Assembly: GCA_029266615.1 (NCBI GenBank)
Contig: JAQSWN010000044.1
Location: forward strand, 1-41,445
DNA length: 41,445 nt
Direction of reading: 5' to 3'
DNA from: Polyangiaceae bacterium
Lineage (GTDB): Bacteria; Myxococcota_A; Polyangia; Polyangiales; Polyangiaceae
Below are positions 32,971-40,786 of the stretch, piece by piece. The position numbers were made by a program, and so were the translations under genes. The notes under the pieces were generated by a model. It saw only the letters and a program-made list of their open reading frames with translations. It searched no databases and was not told where the DNA came from. Position 1 is the first letter of the stretch, and each line of letters opens with the position of its first letter.

Positions 32971-34089
32971 TCACTCGTTCCAATTCTTCCAGCCGTCCCA
33001 ATTCTTGAACTGAGCCTGCCAGATGCCCGTGGTGTAGTCGCCACCGGTGCTGAGGAACTCGGCCTTGCGGGAGTTTTCTCCCCCGAGGTGCCAGCGCATC
33101 CAAGCAACGTTGGCCCCGGCGCCGTCCCAAGGACCCGAGCCGTGGCCGCCGCCCTTCATCATGCTGAGCCAGAGCGGCCCTTTGTTGCCAGCATTGTTGT
33201 AGTCGCCCTCAGCATTGGGCTTTTCTTGACCCGTCTCACCGTAGATAATGCCGACGGGGATCTTCACGTCGACGAGGCCGTTGTGGGATAAGGAGCCGCT
33301 GTTATCCAGCAATGCCGTGGAGACGCGGTCATCCGATTGAGCCGTCGCTTCTGACGACAGCCCGCCCATCGAGTGCCCGAACACACCCACGCGGTCGAGG
33401 ATCAAACGGTCGTGCAGGGGACTGTTCGAGTCCGCATCTTGGTCCTCGAGCCAATCAATCGCCGCCGACATGAGCACGGCGTCGCCCGTGGATACTCGAA
33501 TCCCAACGATGACGAACCCCTGTGAGGCCATCCGCGTCAACAGCTGGAGGTAATCGCGAGGAGGAGTGCCTCCGCCGGGGCCCCAAATAGCCACCGGATG
33601 CTTGGTGTTGGGCTCGGTGGTGAGGGTGGTCGGCCTCACCAGAATGTGGCCGCCGCCACTGAAGTCGAGGTCCTGAACCGTGGTCTGAAGCGGCCCGTTA
33701 GCGTTCACGTTGTCGCCGGCCAGCAACACCTTGACGTCAGGTGTAGTGGCCTGGCCGCCGCTGCCGCCCGAGGCTCCGGCGCTCCCAGCGTTGGTATTGC
33801 CGCCCGCGTTCGCGCCGCTGCCACCCGTGGTGCTGCTACCGCCCGCGCTCGTGCCGCCGGCTCCAGAGCTGCTAGCGCTGCCTGCGGTGCTCGTGGAAGT
33901 ACCACCCGAGTTGTTGCCGGCGCCCGCACTCGTCGCGCCGCTACCGGCCGTGTTAGCGGTGCCACCCAAGCCTGCGGTCCCGCCCAAGCTCGACCCGCTG
34001 CCCCCCGCGCCCAAGCCGTCTCCGACAGCGGGCTCGCTCGAGCACCCAAGAAGGAGAACCAGGAGAACGGAAGGAGCTAATTGCCTCAT
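32971..34089 (-). CDS. Lipoprotein alpha/beta hydrolase with Gly/Ser/Thr-rich linker
   Basis: About 372 residues from the ATG at 34089, giving signal peptide MRQLAPSVLLVLLLGC with lipobox LLGC (Cys16). Residues ~18-115 are a low-complexity linker of Gly, Ser, Ala, Thr and Asn. The C-terminal ~255 residues are a hydrolase of the dienelactone-hydrolase/polyester-hydrolase-like type: HPVAIWGPGGGTPPRDYLQL, nucleophile elbow GHSMGG and a candidate His in MKGGGHGSGPW. The linker probably displays the enzyme away from the membrane. Single gene; about 145 bases of untranslated DNA separate it from the TPR regulator upstream. Confidence 0.85.
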   Translation of the reverse strand: MRQLAPSVLLVLLLGCSSEPAVGDGLGAGGSGSSLGGTAGLGGTANTAGSGATSAGAGNNSGGTSTSTAGSASSSGAGGTSAGGSSTTGGSGANAGGNTNAGSAGASGGSGGQATTPDVKVLLAGDNVNANGPLQTTVQDLDFSGGGHILVRPTTLTTEPNTKHPVAIWGPGGGTPPRDYLQLLTRMASQGFVIVGIRVSTGDAVLMSAAIDWLEDQDADSNSPLHDRLILDRVGVFGHSMGGLSSEATAQSDDRVSTALLDNSGSLSHNGLVDVKIPVGIIYGETGQEKPNAEGDYNNAGNKGPLWLSMMKGGGHGSGPWDGAGANVAWMRWHLGGENSRKAEFLSTGGDYTTGIWQAQFKNWDGWKNWNE

Positions 34090-34235
34090 TTGCGACCTAC
34101 TCCAAGCCCCTAGCGCGCTTTCTCGAGCCCGGCCACGGGCCACGGGGGTCGTGGAGCATGCGAAGGTAAAATAGCCGCTTTAGCCTGAAAACATGCGATG
34201 TGAACGCAAACATTATGCGCGTAACTTCCTAGCCT

Positions 34236-36038
34236 TCACGCTCCGAAGCCGATGCTGCGAGCGCCGCTCCGCAGCAGTCGCTCGGCTTCCGCATCGAAGC
34301 GGAAGGCGCGCAAGAACGTATCGACGTCGTAGCTCGCGTTCTCTTCACGAATACGCGCGACCAGCACCCGAGCCTCTTCGCGGCGGTTGGCCAACGCGAG
34401 TGTGGTGGCGGCGATGGCCACGATGTGCGCGTGAGCGTTGGGGCGGCTCATAGCGCGGACCCCCCAGTGCGCCGCCTCCTCCAGCTCGCCCAGACGCAGG
34501 TGCGCTACGGCTCGGCTGCCGAGCATGCCAAACTGCAGCGGGTCGAACGGGCTCAGCTCGCGGGAGGTGTTGGTCGCTTCGATAGCGCGGCGTGGATCGC
34601 CTGACTGAGACTGCACGAAGCCCAGAGTGTAGTGACCCAGCGCAAAGTTGGGGCTCAGGTCGATGCTGCGCTGAAGCTCTTGCAAGCATTCGTGTTGCTC
34701 GCCACGCAGCCAGAGCGCGCGCCCCATGGCCCAGTGGGCGGCGGGGTCGCGGTCGTCCGTTGCCAAACTTTCCGCGGCCGTTTCCAGCGCGAGCTTGAGT
34801 TGGCGGTCCCGGTCCGGCGTCAGCCCCAAAAACACGTTCTGAAAATGCGTGAACGAGAGGCCGGCGTGAGCGCGCGCGAAAGTCGGGTCGAGCTGCAGCG
34901 AAGCGCGGAAGAAGCGCTCGGCATCGCGGTTGTCGGGCCCGCGGAAGCGATACATGTGCCACAGCCCGCGGTGGTAAGCCTCCCAAGCGTCGAGCGAGCT
35001 GGGTGGCTTCAAGATCGCCCGCTGACATTCGGCCGTCTCGATCTCTTCGGCGATGGCGGCGACGATTCGATTCACGATCGCGTCCAGCACCGCGAAAGTA
35101 GCCTCTGCTTCGCACGCCAGGTCGTCCGTCCAAACGATGCGAGCTTGCGACGTCTCCGCGAGCTCTACCGTCAAGCTGACACGCGCCCCCTCGCGACGGA
35201 TCCGACCACTGACGACGTAGTCGATGCCGAGGATTCTACCTGCTTCGAGCGGCTCGATGCCGCGTTCCCCGAGCGCATACGTGGTACCGCGCGCGATGAC
35301 GAACAAAGCTCTCAACTTGGCGAGCCGCGTGATGATGTCGTCCGTCAAGCCGTGCCCGAGGCTCGAGGCAGGAGCGCTCCCCGCCTCCGAGAACGGCATG
35401 ATCGCGACTGACGCCCGGCGCGGGGTGGCCGCGGCGTGCGGGGCAAGGGCGAGCGGGCTCGCTGGCGCCACGTCCAGCCGCGTCGCCGTCTCGACGCGCG
35501 AGCTCGGGGCGTTTCGAAGCGAGGAGGCTCGCGCTCGCTCGGTGAGCCACCAAGCGCGCAAGCCGTGCCAGTCCACCCCCTCCTGCTCGAAACCGCGTGT
35601 GACCCGCGCGACGTGCTCTTCCGCCTCTCGAAAGCGTTGAGCGGCGATGAGGGCGCCGAGCATGGCTTTCTGAGCGTGCTCGTCCAACGGAGCGAGGGCG
35701 CACCAGGTTTCCAGACGGCGCCAGGCGTCCTCCGTGCCCGGTACGGCGCGTCGTGAAAGCTCGGCCGCGAAGGCAACGCGAAGCTCACGAAAGCGTTGCC
35801 GGCGCGCGGAAAGCCAAGCGGCCAGCTCGGGGCTGCTCTCGAGCTCCACGCTCTCCAACAGCTCGCCGCGAAACAGCTCGAAGGACTCCGCCAAGCGCTC
35901 GGGGCTTTGCTGGCTGAGCTGCCCCTCGGCTGTGCGCTCGACCTCCAGCACATCCACCAGCGCATCCGAAAACGGCTCGCCGTCCCGCAAGATACTGACC
36001 GGGCCCAGCAGGCGCACCTGAAGGCCGCGAGCGCTCAT
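34236..36038 (-). CDS. BTAD/TolB-like/TPR regulator lacking its winged-helix DNA-binding part
   Basis: About 600 residues from the ATG at 36038. The start LQVRLLGPVSILRDGEP is the first strand of an SARP/OmpR-type winged helix, but the next segment is already the post-HTH region (ALVDVLEVERTAEGQLSQQS), so roughly 70-80 residues with the recognition helix are missing. A BTAD-type helical domain follows (ELLESVELESSPELAAWLSA). The TolB/CadC-like domain (VAIMPFSEAGSAPASSLGHG, DDIITRLAKL, GIDYVVSGRIRREG) and C-terminal TPRs (about 400-600) follow. Such proteins normally regulate transcription; this copy probably cannot bind DNA through that domain. Divergent from cysteine synthase with a 70-base gap. 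Confidence 0.8.
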   Translation of the reverse strand: MSARGLQVRLLGPVSILRDGEPFSDALVDVLEVERTAEGQLSQQSPERLAESFELFRGELLESVELESSPELAAWLSARRQRFRELRVAFAAELSRRAVPGTEDAWRRLETWCALAPLDEHAQKAMLGALIAAQRFREAEEHVARVTRGFEQEGVDWHGLRAWWLTERARASSLRNAPSSRVETATRLDVAPASPLALAPHAAATPRRASVAIMPFSEAGSAPASSLGHGLTDDIITRLAKLRALFVIARGTTYALGERGIEPLEAGRILGIDYVVSGRIRREGARVSLTVELAETSQARIVWTDDLACEAEATFAVLDAIVNRIVAAIAEEIETAECQRAILKPPSSLDAWEAYHRGLWHMYRFRGPDNRDAERFFRASLQLDPTFARAHAGLSFTHFQNVFLGLTPDRDRQLKLALETAAESLATDDRDPAAHWAMGRALWLRGEQHECLQELQRSIDLSPNFALGHYTLGFVQSQSGDPRRAIEATNTSRELSPFDPLQFGMLGSRAVAHLRLGELEEAAHWGVRAMSRPNAHAHIVAIAATTLALANRREEARVLVARIREENASYDVDTFLRAFRFDAEAERLLRSGARSIGFGA

Positions 36039-36108
36039 TCGGCCGGGAATGTTGCTACCAGCCCGCGCCGGGATCCACTCCAAACGGGCGGTGTTAGGCT
36101 GCGCGGGC

Positions 36109-37047
36109 ATGCTCTTCGACGACATTTCCCAGACGATCGGGCGCACGCCGGTCGTCCGCATCAACCGCTTGGCCCCCGAGCACGTCACCGTCTACGTGAA
36201 GCTCGAGGCTCGAAATCCCGGCGGCTCCGTCAAAGATCGCCTGGCCCTCGGCATCCTTCAAGACGCCGAGCTCCGTGGCCTGCTCGTACCCGGCCAAACG
36301 GTCGTCGAGGCCACCTCGGGTAACACGGGCATCGCCCTGGCCCTGGTTTGCGCCGCGCGCGGCTACCCGTTCGTAGCCGTCATGCCCGACTCCTTCTCGG
36401 TGGAGCGCCGGCAGATCATGCGGGCGTACGGAGCCAAGGTCGTGCTCACGCCGGCCGCCGAGCGAGCCAGCGGCGCCGTCGCGCTCGCCGCGCGCCTTGC
36501 CCAAGAGCGAGGTTGGTTTCTGGCGCGCCAATTCGAAAACCCGGCGAACCCCAGCTACCATCGGCAGACTACCGGTCCCGAAATCTTATTGGACTTCGCT
36601 CATACTCGGCTGGATCACTTCGTGAGCGGCTGGGGCACGGGCGGCACGCTGACCGGCGCCGGGCAAGTCATCAAGCTCGCGCGTCCGGAAACTCGAATCG
36701 TTGCTTGCGAGCCGGCGGGCGCGGCGTTGCTCGCGGGCGGAGCCTGGAAGCCGCACAAGATTCAGGGCTGGACCCCCGACTTCATGCCCAGCGTGCTGGA
36801 CCGTACCGTCGTGGACGAGGTGCTCAGCGTAGCCGACGAGGACGCGCTGGCTACGGCCCGCTTGCTGGGGCAACGTGAGGGCATCTTTTGCGGCATCTCC
36901 GGCGGAGCGACCTTTGCCGCGGCGTTGCAGGTAGCCGCCAAGGCGCCACCCGGCGACGTGATCTTGGCCATGCTGCCCGACACCGGCGAACGCTACCTTT
37001 CGACCGTGCTCTTCGAGGGCGTGGAAACCGGATCCGACGCAATCTGA
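36109..37047 (+). CDS. cysK: Cysteine synthase family PLP enzyme
   Basis: A 312-residue fold-type II PLP enzyme. The PLP Lys is Lys42 in NPGGSVKDRLAL; the substrate loop TSGNTG is at 69-74; the phosphate-binding GWGTGGTLTG is near 174-183; GISGGATFAAAL and PDTGERYLS lie toward the C-terminus. All match O-acetylserine sulfhydrylase (CysK/CysM), which makes L-cysteine from O-acetylserine and sulfide; related cystathionine-beta-synthase-type or cyanoalanine activities cannot be excluded. The ATG at 36109 is chosen as the usual family start. No regulatory CBS domain follows. Confidence 0.92.
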   Translation: MLFDDISQTIGRTPVVRINRLAPEHVTVYVKLEARNPGGSVKDRLALGILQDAELRGLLVPGQTVVEATSGNTGIALALVCAARGYPFVAVMPDSFSVERRQIMRAYGAKVVLTPAAERASGAVALAARLAQERGWFLARQFENPANPSYHRQTTGPEILLDFAHTRLDHFVSGWGTGGTLTGAGQVIKLARPETRIVACEPAGAALLAGGAWKPHKIQGWTPDFMPSVLDRTVVDEVLSVADEDALATARLLGQREGIFCGISGGATFAAALQVAAKAPPGDVILAMLPDTGERYLSTVLFEGVETGSDAI

Positions 37048-37054
37048 GCGGTTT

Positions 37055-37109
37055 CCATGCTCCCTCCCACGCTGAGTCCCACGCCCGGGGCTCAGTGTGG
37101 GGCTCATGG
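37055..37109 (+). other. Interrupted hairpin spanning the cysK-methyltransferase junction
   Basis: CCCACGCTGAG (37066-37076) pairs with CTCAGTGTGGG (37091-37101) over 11 positions, with one wobble. Outside it CCATG (37055-37059) pairs with CATGG (37105-37109), which includes the methyltransferase start codon. No T-run follows, so it is not a standard terminator; it may fold over the start. Confidence 0.55.
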
Positions 37110-37942
37110 ACGGAAACGCTGCAGGGAATAACCGAGTACTTTCACACAACACCAGGGCGCAGGCGGTTTGGAACGGGCCCGGCGGTCGCTACGACGACAT
37201 CAGCCGCAGCATCGCCGACGCCATCGAGCACGCCGTAGAGCGGCTCTCCCCTCGGCCCGGAGAACGCGTGCTGGATCTCGCGACCGGCACGGGCTGGGCG
37301 TCGCGCATCATCGCCCAGCGCTTTCCAGCGGCCCACGTGCTCGGCCTAGACATTGCCGACGAGATGCTGGAGTACGCACGACGCGCGGCGGCCCAGCAGC
37401 AGCTCGCCATCGAGTATTCACAGGGAGACGCCGAGGCCCTGCCCTTTGCCACGGGCGAGCTGGACGCTGTCATCTCCACCTTCGGGGTGATGTTCGCCTC
37501 CAAGCCGGAGACCGCCGCGGCCGAGCTCGCGCGTGTGGTCAAACCCGGGGGGCGCGTCGTGCTCTCTACGTGGAAGCCAGACGGCAACGTCGCCGCCATG
37601 TTCGGGGTGATGAAGCCGTTCATGGCGACGCCACCGCAACCCGCGCCGTCTCCCTTTGCCTGGGGCAAGGAAGAGCGCATTCAAGAGCTCTTGGGCGGCG
37701 GTTTCGACCTCAGCTTCGAAGAGGGCACGAACCGCTACCGCTACGGCTCCGGCGAGCAAGCCTGGCAACTCTGGCTGCACCATTACGGCCCCTCCAAGGC
37801 CCTAGCTGCGAGCCTGGACGAACCGCGCCGCGAGCAGTTCCGAAAAGCGATGATCGAATGGCACGAGACCTTCTCGAGCCCGCTCGGTTACGAGCAGCCG
37901 CGCACCTACCTCATCACGCGCGCCATCCGCAAAGCCACCTGA
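37106..37942 (+). CDS. Class I SAM-dependent methyltransferase
   Basis: About 278 residues from the ATG at 37106 (a GTG at 37097 is also possible). The Rossmann core is clear: motif I VLDLATGTGWASRIIAQRFP, acidic VLGLDIADEMLEYA, YSQGDAEALPF, motif IV DAVISTFGVMFASKPE, and VVKPGGRVVLSTW. This is the Methyltransf_11/UbiE-like pattern for small molecules; the C-terminal ~110 residues are probably the substrate cap. No specific substrate can be assigned. It is 58 bases downstream of cysteine synthase in the same direction and its start lies in a potential hairpin. Followed 24 bases later by a cupin gene. Confidence 0.88.
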   Translation: MDGNAAGNNRVLSHNTRAQAVWNGPGGRYDDISRSIADAIEHAVERLSPRPGERVLDLATGTGWASRIIAQRFPAAHVLGLDIADEMLEYARRAAAQQQLAIEYSQGDAEALPFATGELDAVISTFGVMFASKPETAAAELARVVKPGGRVVLSTWKPDGNVAAMFGVMKPFMATPPQPAPSPFAWGKEERIQELLGGGFDLSFEEGTNRYRYGSGEQAWQLWLHHYGPSKALAASLDEPRREQFRKAMIEWHETFSSPLGYEQPRTYLITRAIRKAT

Positions 37943-37966
37943 GCCCCCAAGACGAGGAAAACCAGA

Positions 37967-38353
37967 ATGCGCATCAGCAAAGACGACGTGTACGTGAGAA
38001 TGCAAATCCCCGGCGCCGTGATCCGGCAACAGGGAAAGTTCGGAAGCGTCAAGGGCTTCGATACGATCAGTGGCGAATACTTCTCGCTCTCGGCCGGAGT
38101 CGACACGACCGAGCTGTTCCAGGGTCTCGAGGGTAACCTGTGCCAATGCCCCCACTGGGGTTTCGTCCTGCGCGGCCAGATCACGACCACCGACGCCAAC
38201 GGCACTCATGAAACCGTAAGGACGAACGACCTCTTCTACTGGCCCGCAGGCCACAACGTGAAGGTCGACGCAGACGCCGAGATCATCATGTTCAGCCCCG
38301 AGCACGCGCACAGCGTGGTCATCGACCACATGATCGAGCAGACGAAGTCGTAG
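37967..38353 (+). CDS. Cupin domain protein
   Basis: A 128-residue single-domain cupin. The two motifs are visible as CPHWGFVLRGQITTTDANG (motif 1, with an HWG core in place of the usual HxH) and DLFYWPAGHNVKVDADAEI (motif 2, with PAGH). An upstream GAGGAAAA precedes the ATG by eight bases. Cupins of this size bind a metal or a small ligand and include sugar isomerases, sensors and dioxygenase-like proteins; the motif residues leave metal binding uncertain. Co-directional with the methyltransferase and likely co-transcribed. Function not assigned. Confidence 0.85.
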   Translation: MRISKDDVYVRMQIPGAVIRQQGKFGSVKGFDTISGEYFSLSAGVDTTELFQGLEGNLCQCPHWGFVLRGQITTTDANGTHETVRTNDLFYWPAGHNVKVDADAEIIMFSPEHAHSVVIDHMIEQTKS

Positions 38354-38359
38354 GGCGCA

Positions 38360-38400
38360 GGAGGCGTGACGCGCCGGGTTCAATTCCCGGCGCCTCCACC
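38360..38400 (+). ncRNA. tRNA/tmRNA-like 3' fragment (acceptor stem plus T arm)
   Basis: GGAGGCG (38360-38366) can pair with CGCCTCC (38391-38397) as a 7-base acceptor stem. Inside it, CCGGG-TTCAATT-CCCGG (38374-38390) is a perfect T arm with the universal TTC loop, and ACC follows at 38398. D arm, anticodon arm and variable loop are absent: only TGACGCG (38367-38373) lies between the 5' acceptor strand and the T arm. This resembles the 3' end of a tRNA or of ssrA (tmRNA), the segments duplicated as att sites by integrating elements. It starts seven bases after the cupin stop. Confidence 0.6.
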
Positions 38401-38401
38401 G

Positions 38402-38432
38402 AAAGCCCGACTCAAGTCGGGTTTCTCGTTTT
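38402..38432 (+). terminator. Rho-independent terminator behind the tRNA-like fragment
   Basis: The stem CCCGAC/GTCGGG with a TCAA loop is extended by flanking A/T pairs and followed by a T-rich stretch ending TTTT. It is the kind of terminator that usually follows a tRNA or tmRNA gene and may also end the cupin transcript. Confidence 0.75.
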
Positions 38433-38733
38433 GTGGTCAGGGACCTTTTGCTGAGTAGGCGCCAGTTTGGCAGGGAGATCGTAGGCGTTTCACCCGCGTC
38501 CGCCCCCGGCGCGAAAGACGAGAGTCCAGGAAGGACGGCCATCGCGGGGCGAGCGACGCTGCTGGTGGGCGCAAGCCTACGGAAAGCGTTCGCTAATAAT
38601 GCAACCGCCGCCGGCGATCTCGTGACAGGCAAAGGGCGCTCGCGCCGATGACTCGGCTCAGCTAGCCAGCGCCTTACCGCTACGTGGTCCAACGCCACAC
38701 TGCCGGCGAGAGAGCGCGTGGTACGGCGTAGCG

Positions 38734-39102
38734 ATGCAACAGACCTGGATCCTCATTGGCGATGGCAGCCACGCACGTCTCTTCGAGGCAGCCGACGCGG
38801 CGCACCCTTGGCAAATGGTGCGCAAGCTGGACCGCGAGCATAGTCGTGAAAAGACCGATCGCGTCGAGTCTCATGAAGACCGCGGCGAGCACGACTTTGC
38901 GCGACTCATTGCGAGCGAGCTGGAAACGGCGCGGCAACAAGGCACTTTCACCCGCCTCGTACTCGTAGCTCCCCCAAAGTTCTTGGGTCAGCTTCGCGGG
39001 GAGCTGTCCGCTCCTTTGGAGGCATGCGTTTTCAAAAGCATCGACAAGGACTACACGCATATGGCCGAGGCGGAGCTGCCCCAGCATGTCGCCATCGCCT
39101 GA
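38734..39102 (+). CDS. Host-attachment family protein (eRF1-like fold)
   Basis: A 122-residue protein of the family named for attachment to host cells. Hallmarks are WILIGDGSHARLFEA at the N-terminus, the charged stretch HEDRGEHDFARLIASELE in the middle, LVLVAPPKFLGQLRGEL and the end DKDYTHMAEAELPQHV. These proteins have an RNase/eRF1-domain-1-like fold; the original attachment phenotype does not fix a biochemical role, and most bacterial copies are uncharacterised stress or housekeeping proteins. Single gene, about 300 bases downstream of the tRNA-like terminator. Confidence 0.85.
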   Translation: MQQTWILIGDGSHARLFEAADAAHPWQMVRKLDREHSREKTDRVESHEDRGEHDFARLIASELETARQQGTFTRLVLVAPPKFLGQLRGELSAPLEACVFKSIDKDYTHMAEAELPQHVAIA

Positions 39103-39174
39103 GCCGCACCGCCCCTAAACGAGCCGTCACCCAGCCGGTTGGATAGCACCCGAAGGGCATGGGGAGAGAACTAG

Positions 39175-39906
39175 CTAGGTCGCGCACCAATCCCGGCCGA
39201 GCGCGCTGTCGATTCCGAATCGTTCCAAACCAGGAAATATGACCTGCTGCAGCGTCTCCCGCACTACCCGTTGTCGCTCGGCGTGGGGGAGCTGACCCAG
39301 GCCCGCCAGCTCGGCTTCAGCGCTCTGCGCTGCGGGTGGAGACCAGAAGTCGGCCCCCAATGTGTCAATCAACATGCGTCGCAGATGGGGTCCCACGCAA
39401 TCAGGGGCGCCGGGAACGTGCCTTTCGGCCAGATACGCCCAGCCGAGGCGGCTGTGGTTGACTTCATCGCGCAAGATTGAGCGCATGACCTTTTTACAAA
39501 GCGGATCGTCCGCCGGGGCGATGAGCTCGGCGAGCAACGCGGTGCTCAGTGTCTCGGTCACACACGCCAGCGCGACGACTTCGTAAAGTAGCCGCTGCTC
39601 AGGCGCTACGTCGCGCGGCGCCAATGGCTTCACGACGATGCTTGGCCCTTCGGGCGCACGACCACCGAAGTGCTCCACCAACTCACGACAGGCGCTGGCG
39701 TGGCGCAGCTCATCGGCAGCGGCTCGCTCTGCCATCGCCGCGATCGAAGGCGATGCGGCGCTCTCTCGCAGAGCCGCTGCGAGCGTGCGAAAACGCTCGG
39801 CTGCCTCCAGCTCAGTGTGCAAGCGGTAGCTCCATACACGACGCGCCTGAGCTCGCGCGCTGTCGCGCGACGAAGCCGTCGGCTCGTTCAAGAGTGCCTG
39901 CCCCAA
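39175..39906 (-). CDS. Ferritin-like diiron protein
   Basis: About 243 residues from the TTG at 39906, 22 bases after the stop of the Gly-rich lipoprotein gene (a TTG at 39891 is an alternative). The four-helix-bundle pattern is visible: helix 1 RLHTELEAAERFRTLAAAL with a metal Glu, helix 2 AERAAADELRHASACRELVE (ExxH), helix 3 LACVTETLSTALLAELI (Glu) and helix 4 MRSILRDEVNHSRLGWAYL (ExxH). All diiron ligands expected of a ferritin-like carboxylate bridge are present, so it is probably a diiron oxidase or iron-binding enzyme; the substrate is unknown. Likely co-transcribed with the lipoprotein gene. Confidence 0.8.
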   Translation of the reverse strand: MGQALLNEPTASSRDSARAQARRVWSYRLHTELEAAERFRTLAAALRESAASPSIAAMAERAAADELRHASACRELVEHFGGRAPEGPSIVVKPLAPRDVAPEQRLLYEVVALACVTETLSTALLAELIAPADDPLCKKVMRSILRDEVNHSRLGWAYLAERHVPGAPDCVGPHLRRMLIDTLGADFWSPPAAQSAEAELAGLGQLPHAERQRVVRETLQQVIFPGLERFGIDSALGRDWCAT

Positions 39907-39928
39907 CCGCTGGCCAACAACGCCTCGG

Positions 39929-40477
39929 TCATGGCGCGCAGCAGCCGCGCCCCTCGTCGCCCGCTTTGCAGAAGCTGCCGCAGCATTCTTCCGTGTTCGA
40001 GCAATCGCGCGCCCAGCAACACGGACAGCCGCAGGGATCACTGGCGCGGCCCACGCCGTTTTTGCCCACGTGACAGACGAGCTGTCCGCCCGCACCGCTG
40101 GTTCCAGCGGCGCCTGCTTCGGGGCTGCCCCCAGAAGGGGAGCTGCCACCGGCGCTCCCCCCGCCACCTCCGGTGGAGCCGCCAGAGCTCGGCGCGCCCG
40201 CCTGGCCCGCCTCCGATTGAATCGGCTTTCCGCCGGCGCCACCGCCGCTGGTAGCGCTGTGACCGCCGCTCGCCGATGGCGCGCCGACGGTGCCGCCGCT
40301 CGCGCTGCCTGCGCCCGCATTGCTACCGCCAGTCTCCGGATCCACCGCGGCAGCTCCCGCGAGAGGGCTGCGGTTTTTCGTGCTCCCCTGCTCCCCTGCC
40401 CCGGCGCATCCCTTGCCGAGCGCCGCGCCGCCCAGCACTAGGACTTTGAACCACCGCTCAATCCTCATCGAGCCCAT
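39929..40477 (-). CDS. Gly-rich lipoprotein with Cys-rich C-terminus
   Basis: A 182-residue exported protein; the ATG at 40477 or the one at 40468 (MRIERWFKVLVLGGAALGKG) starts a lipoprotein-like signal with Cys about residue 24. Residues ~30-130 are a Gly/Ser/Ala-rich low-complexity linker (SGGTVGAPSASGGHSATS, then GGSTGGGGGSAGGSS). The last ~50 residues carry ten cysteines (CHVGKNGVGRASDPCGCPCC, then CSNTEECCGSFCKAG). The organisation (lipid anchor, flexible linker, small Cys-knot tail) is that of surface-displayed myxobacterial lipoproteins. Immediately precedes the diiron protein gene on the minus strand. Function unknown. Confidence 0.8.
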   Translation of the reverse strand: MGSMRIERWFKVLVLGGAALGKGCAGAGEQGSTKNRSPLAGAAAVDPETGGSNAGAGSASGGTVGAPSASGGHSATSGGGAGGKPIQSEAGQAGAPSSGGSTGGGGGSAGGSSPSGGSPEAGAAGTSGAGGQLVCHVGKNGVGRASDPCGCPCCWARDCSNTEECCGSFCKAGDEGRGCCAP

Positions 40478-40786
40478 CGTTAACGGAATTACCAGAGGCG
40501 GTAAATGAGCATGATGGCGACGCGACTCGTCATGAAGTCAGGCCGACGCGACGGCTGAGTCAAGCTCCAGCGTCAGAACGTGCCGTGATGTTAGCGCGAA
40601 CATTTTTTCGTTGCCCTGGAACGCTTCGAGCATTAAAGGCTTGTCCGGTCGGGATGACCTTGCCGCAGTTGCGGTGGGTTGGAGTGTGTCGAGCGGAGTC
40701 CATCTCGCTCGAGGGTTAATGAGTTCGCGGGCAACGCGGAGCCACACTACGTGTGTCGCGGGCACGCGCGAGGAGGGTTTGACTGG
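40478..40786. other. Divergent intergenic region upstream of the carbohydrate-binding-like gene
   Basis: About 310 bases between the Gly-rich lipoprotein (minus) and the CBM-like gene (plus). It contains a clear ribosome binding site AGGAGG (40771-40776), ten bases before the ATG at 40787. No known riboswitch, operator or gene is recognised in the rest. Confidence 0.55.

Larger units (their letters stand above)
38354..38733. other. Gap holding the tRNA-like fragment and a terminator
   Basis: About 380 bases between the cupin and host-attachment genes. The first 80 hold the tRNA/tmRNA-like fragment and hairpin described separately. The rest (38440-38700) contains only short open frames with no ribosome binding site or family motif; nothing else is recognised. 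Confidence 0.5.

Noticed and set aside
31550..33013. A 487-residue + frame overlapping the second exported hydrolase
   Set aside because: It is an Arg/Ala/Pro-rich shadow; the hydrolase frame has the signal peptide, triad and the ATGA overlap with its neighbour.
38360..38400. Complete tRNA gene
   Set aside because: No D arm or anticodon arm exists; only the acceptor stem and T arm are present.
38433..38651. A 72-residue + frame after the terminator
   Set aside because: It begins in the T-rich tail of a terminator with no ribosome binding site and no recognisable family; probably non-coding.
37802..38698. A 298-residue minus-strand frame running through the cupin gene and tRNA-like segment
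   Set aside because: It reads through the complement of the T arm (giving the RRRELNPA string typical of mistranslated tRNA ends) and opposes the well-supported cupin gene.
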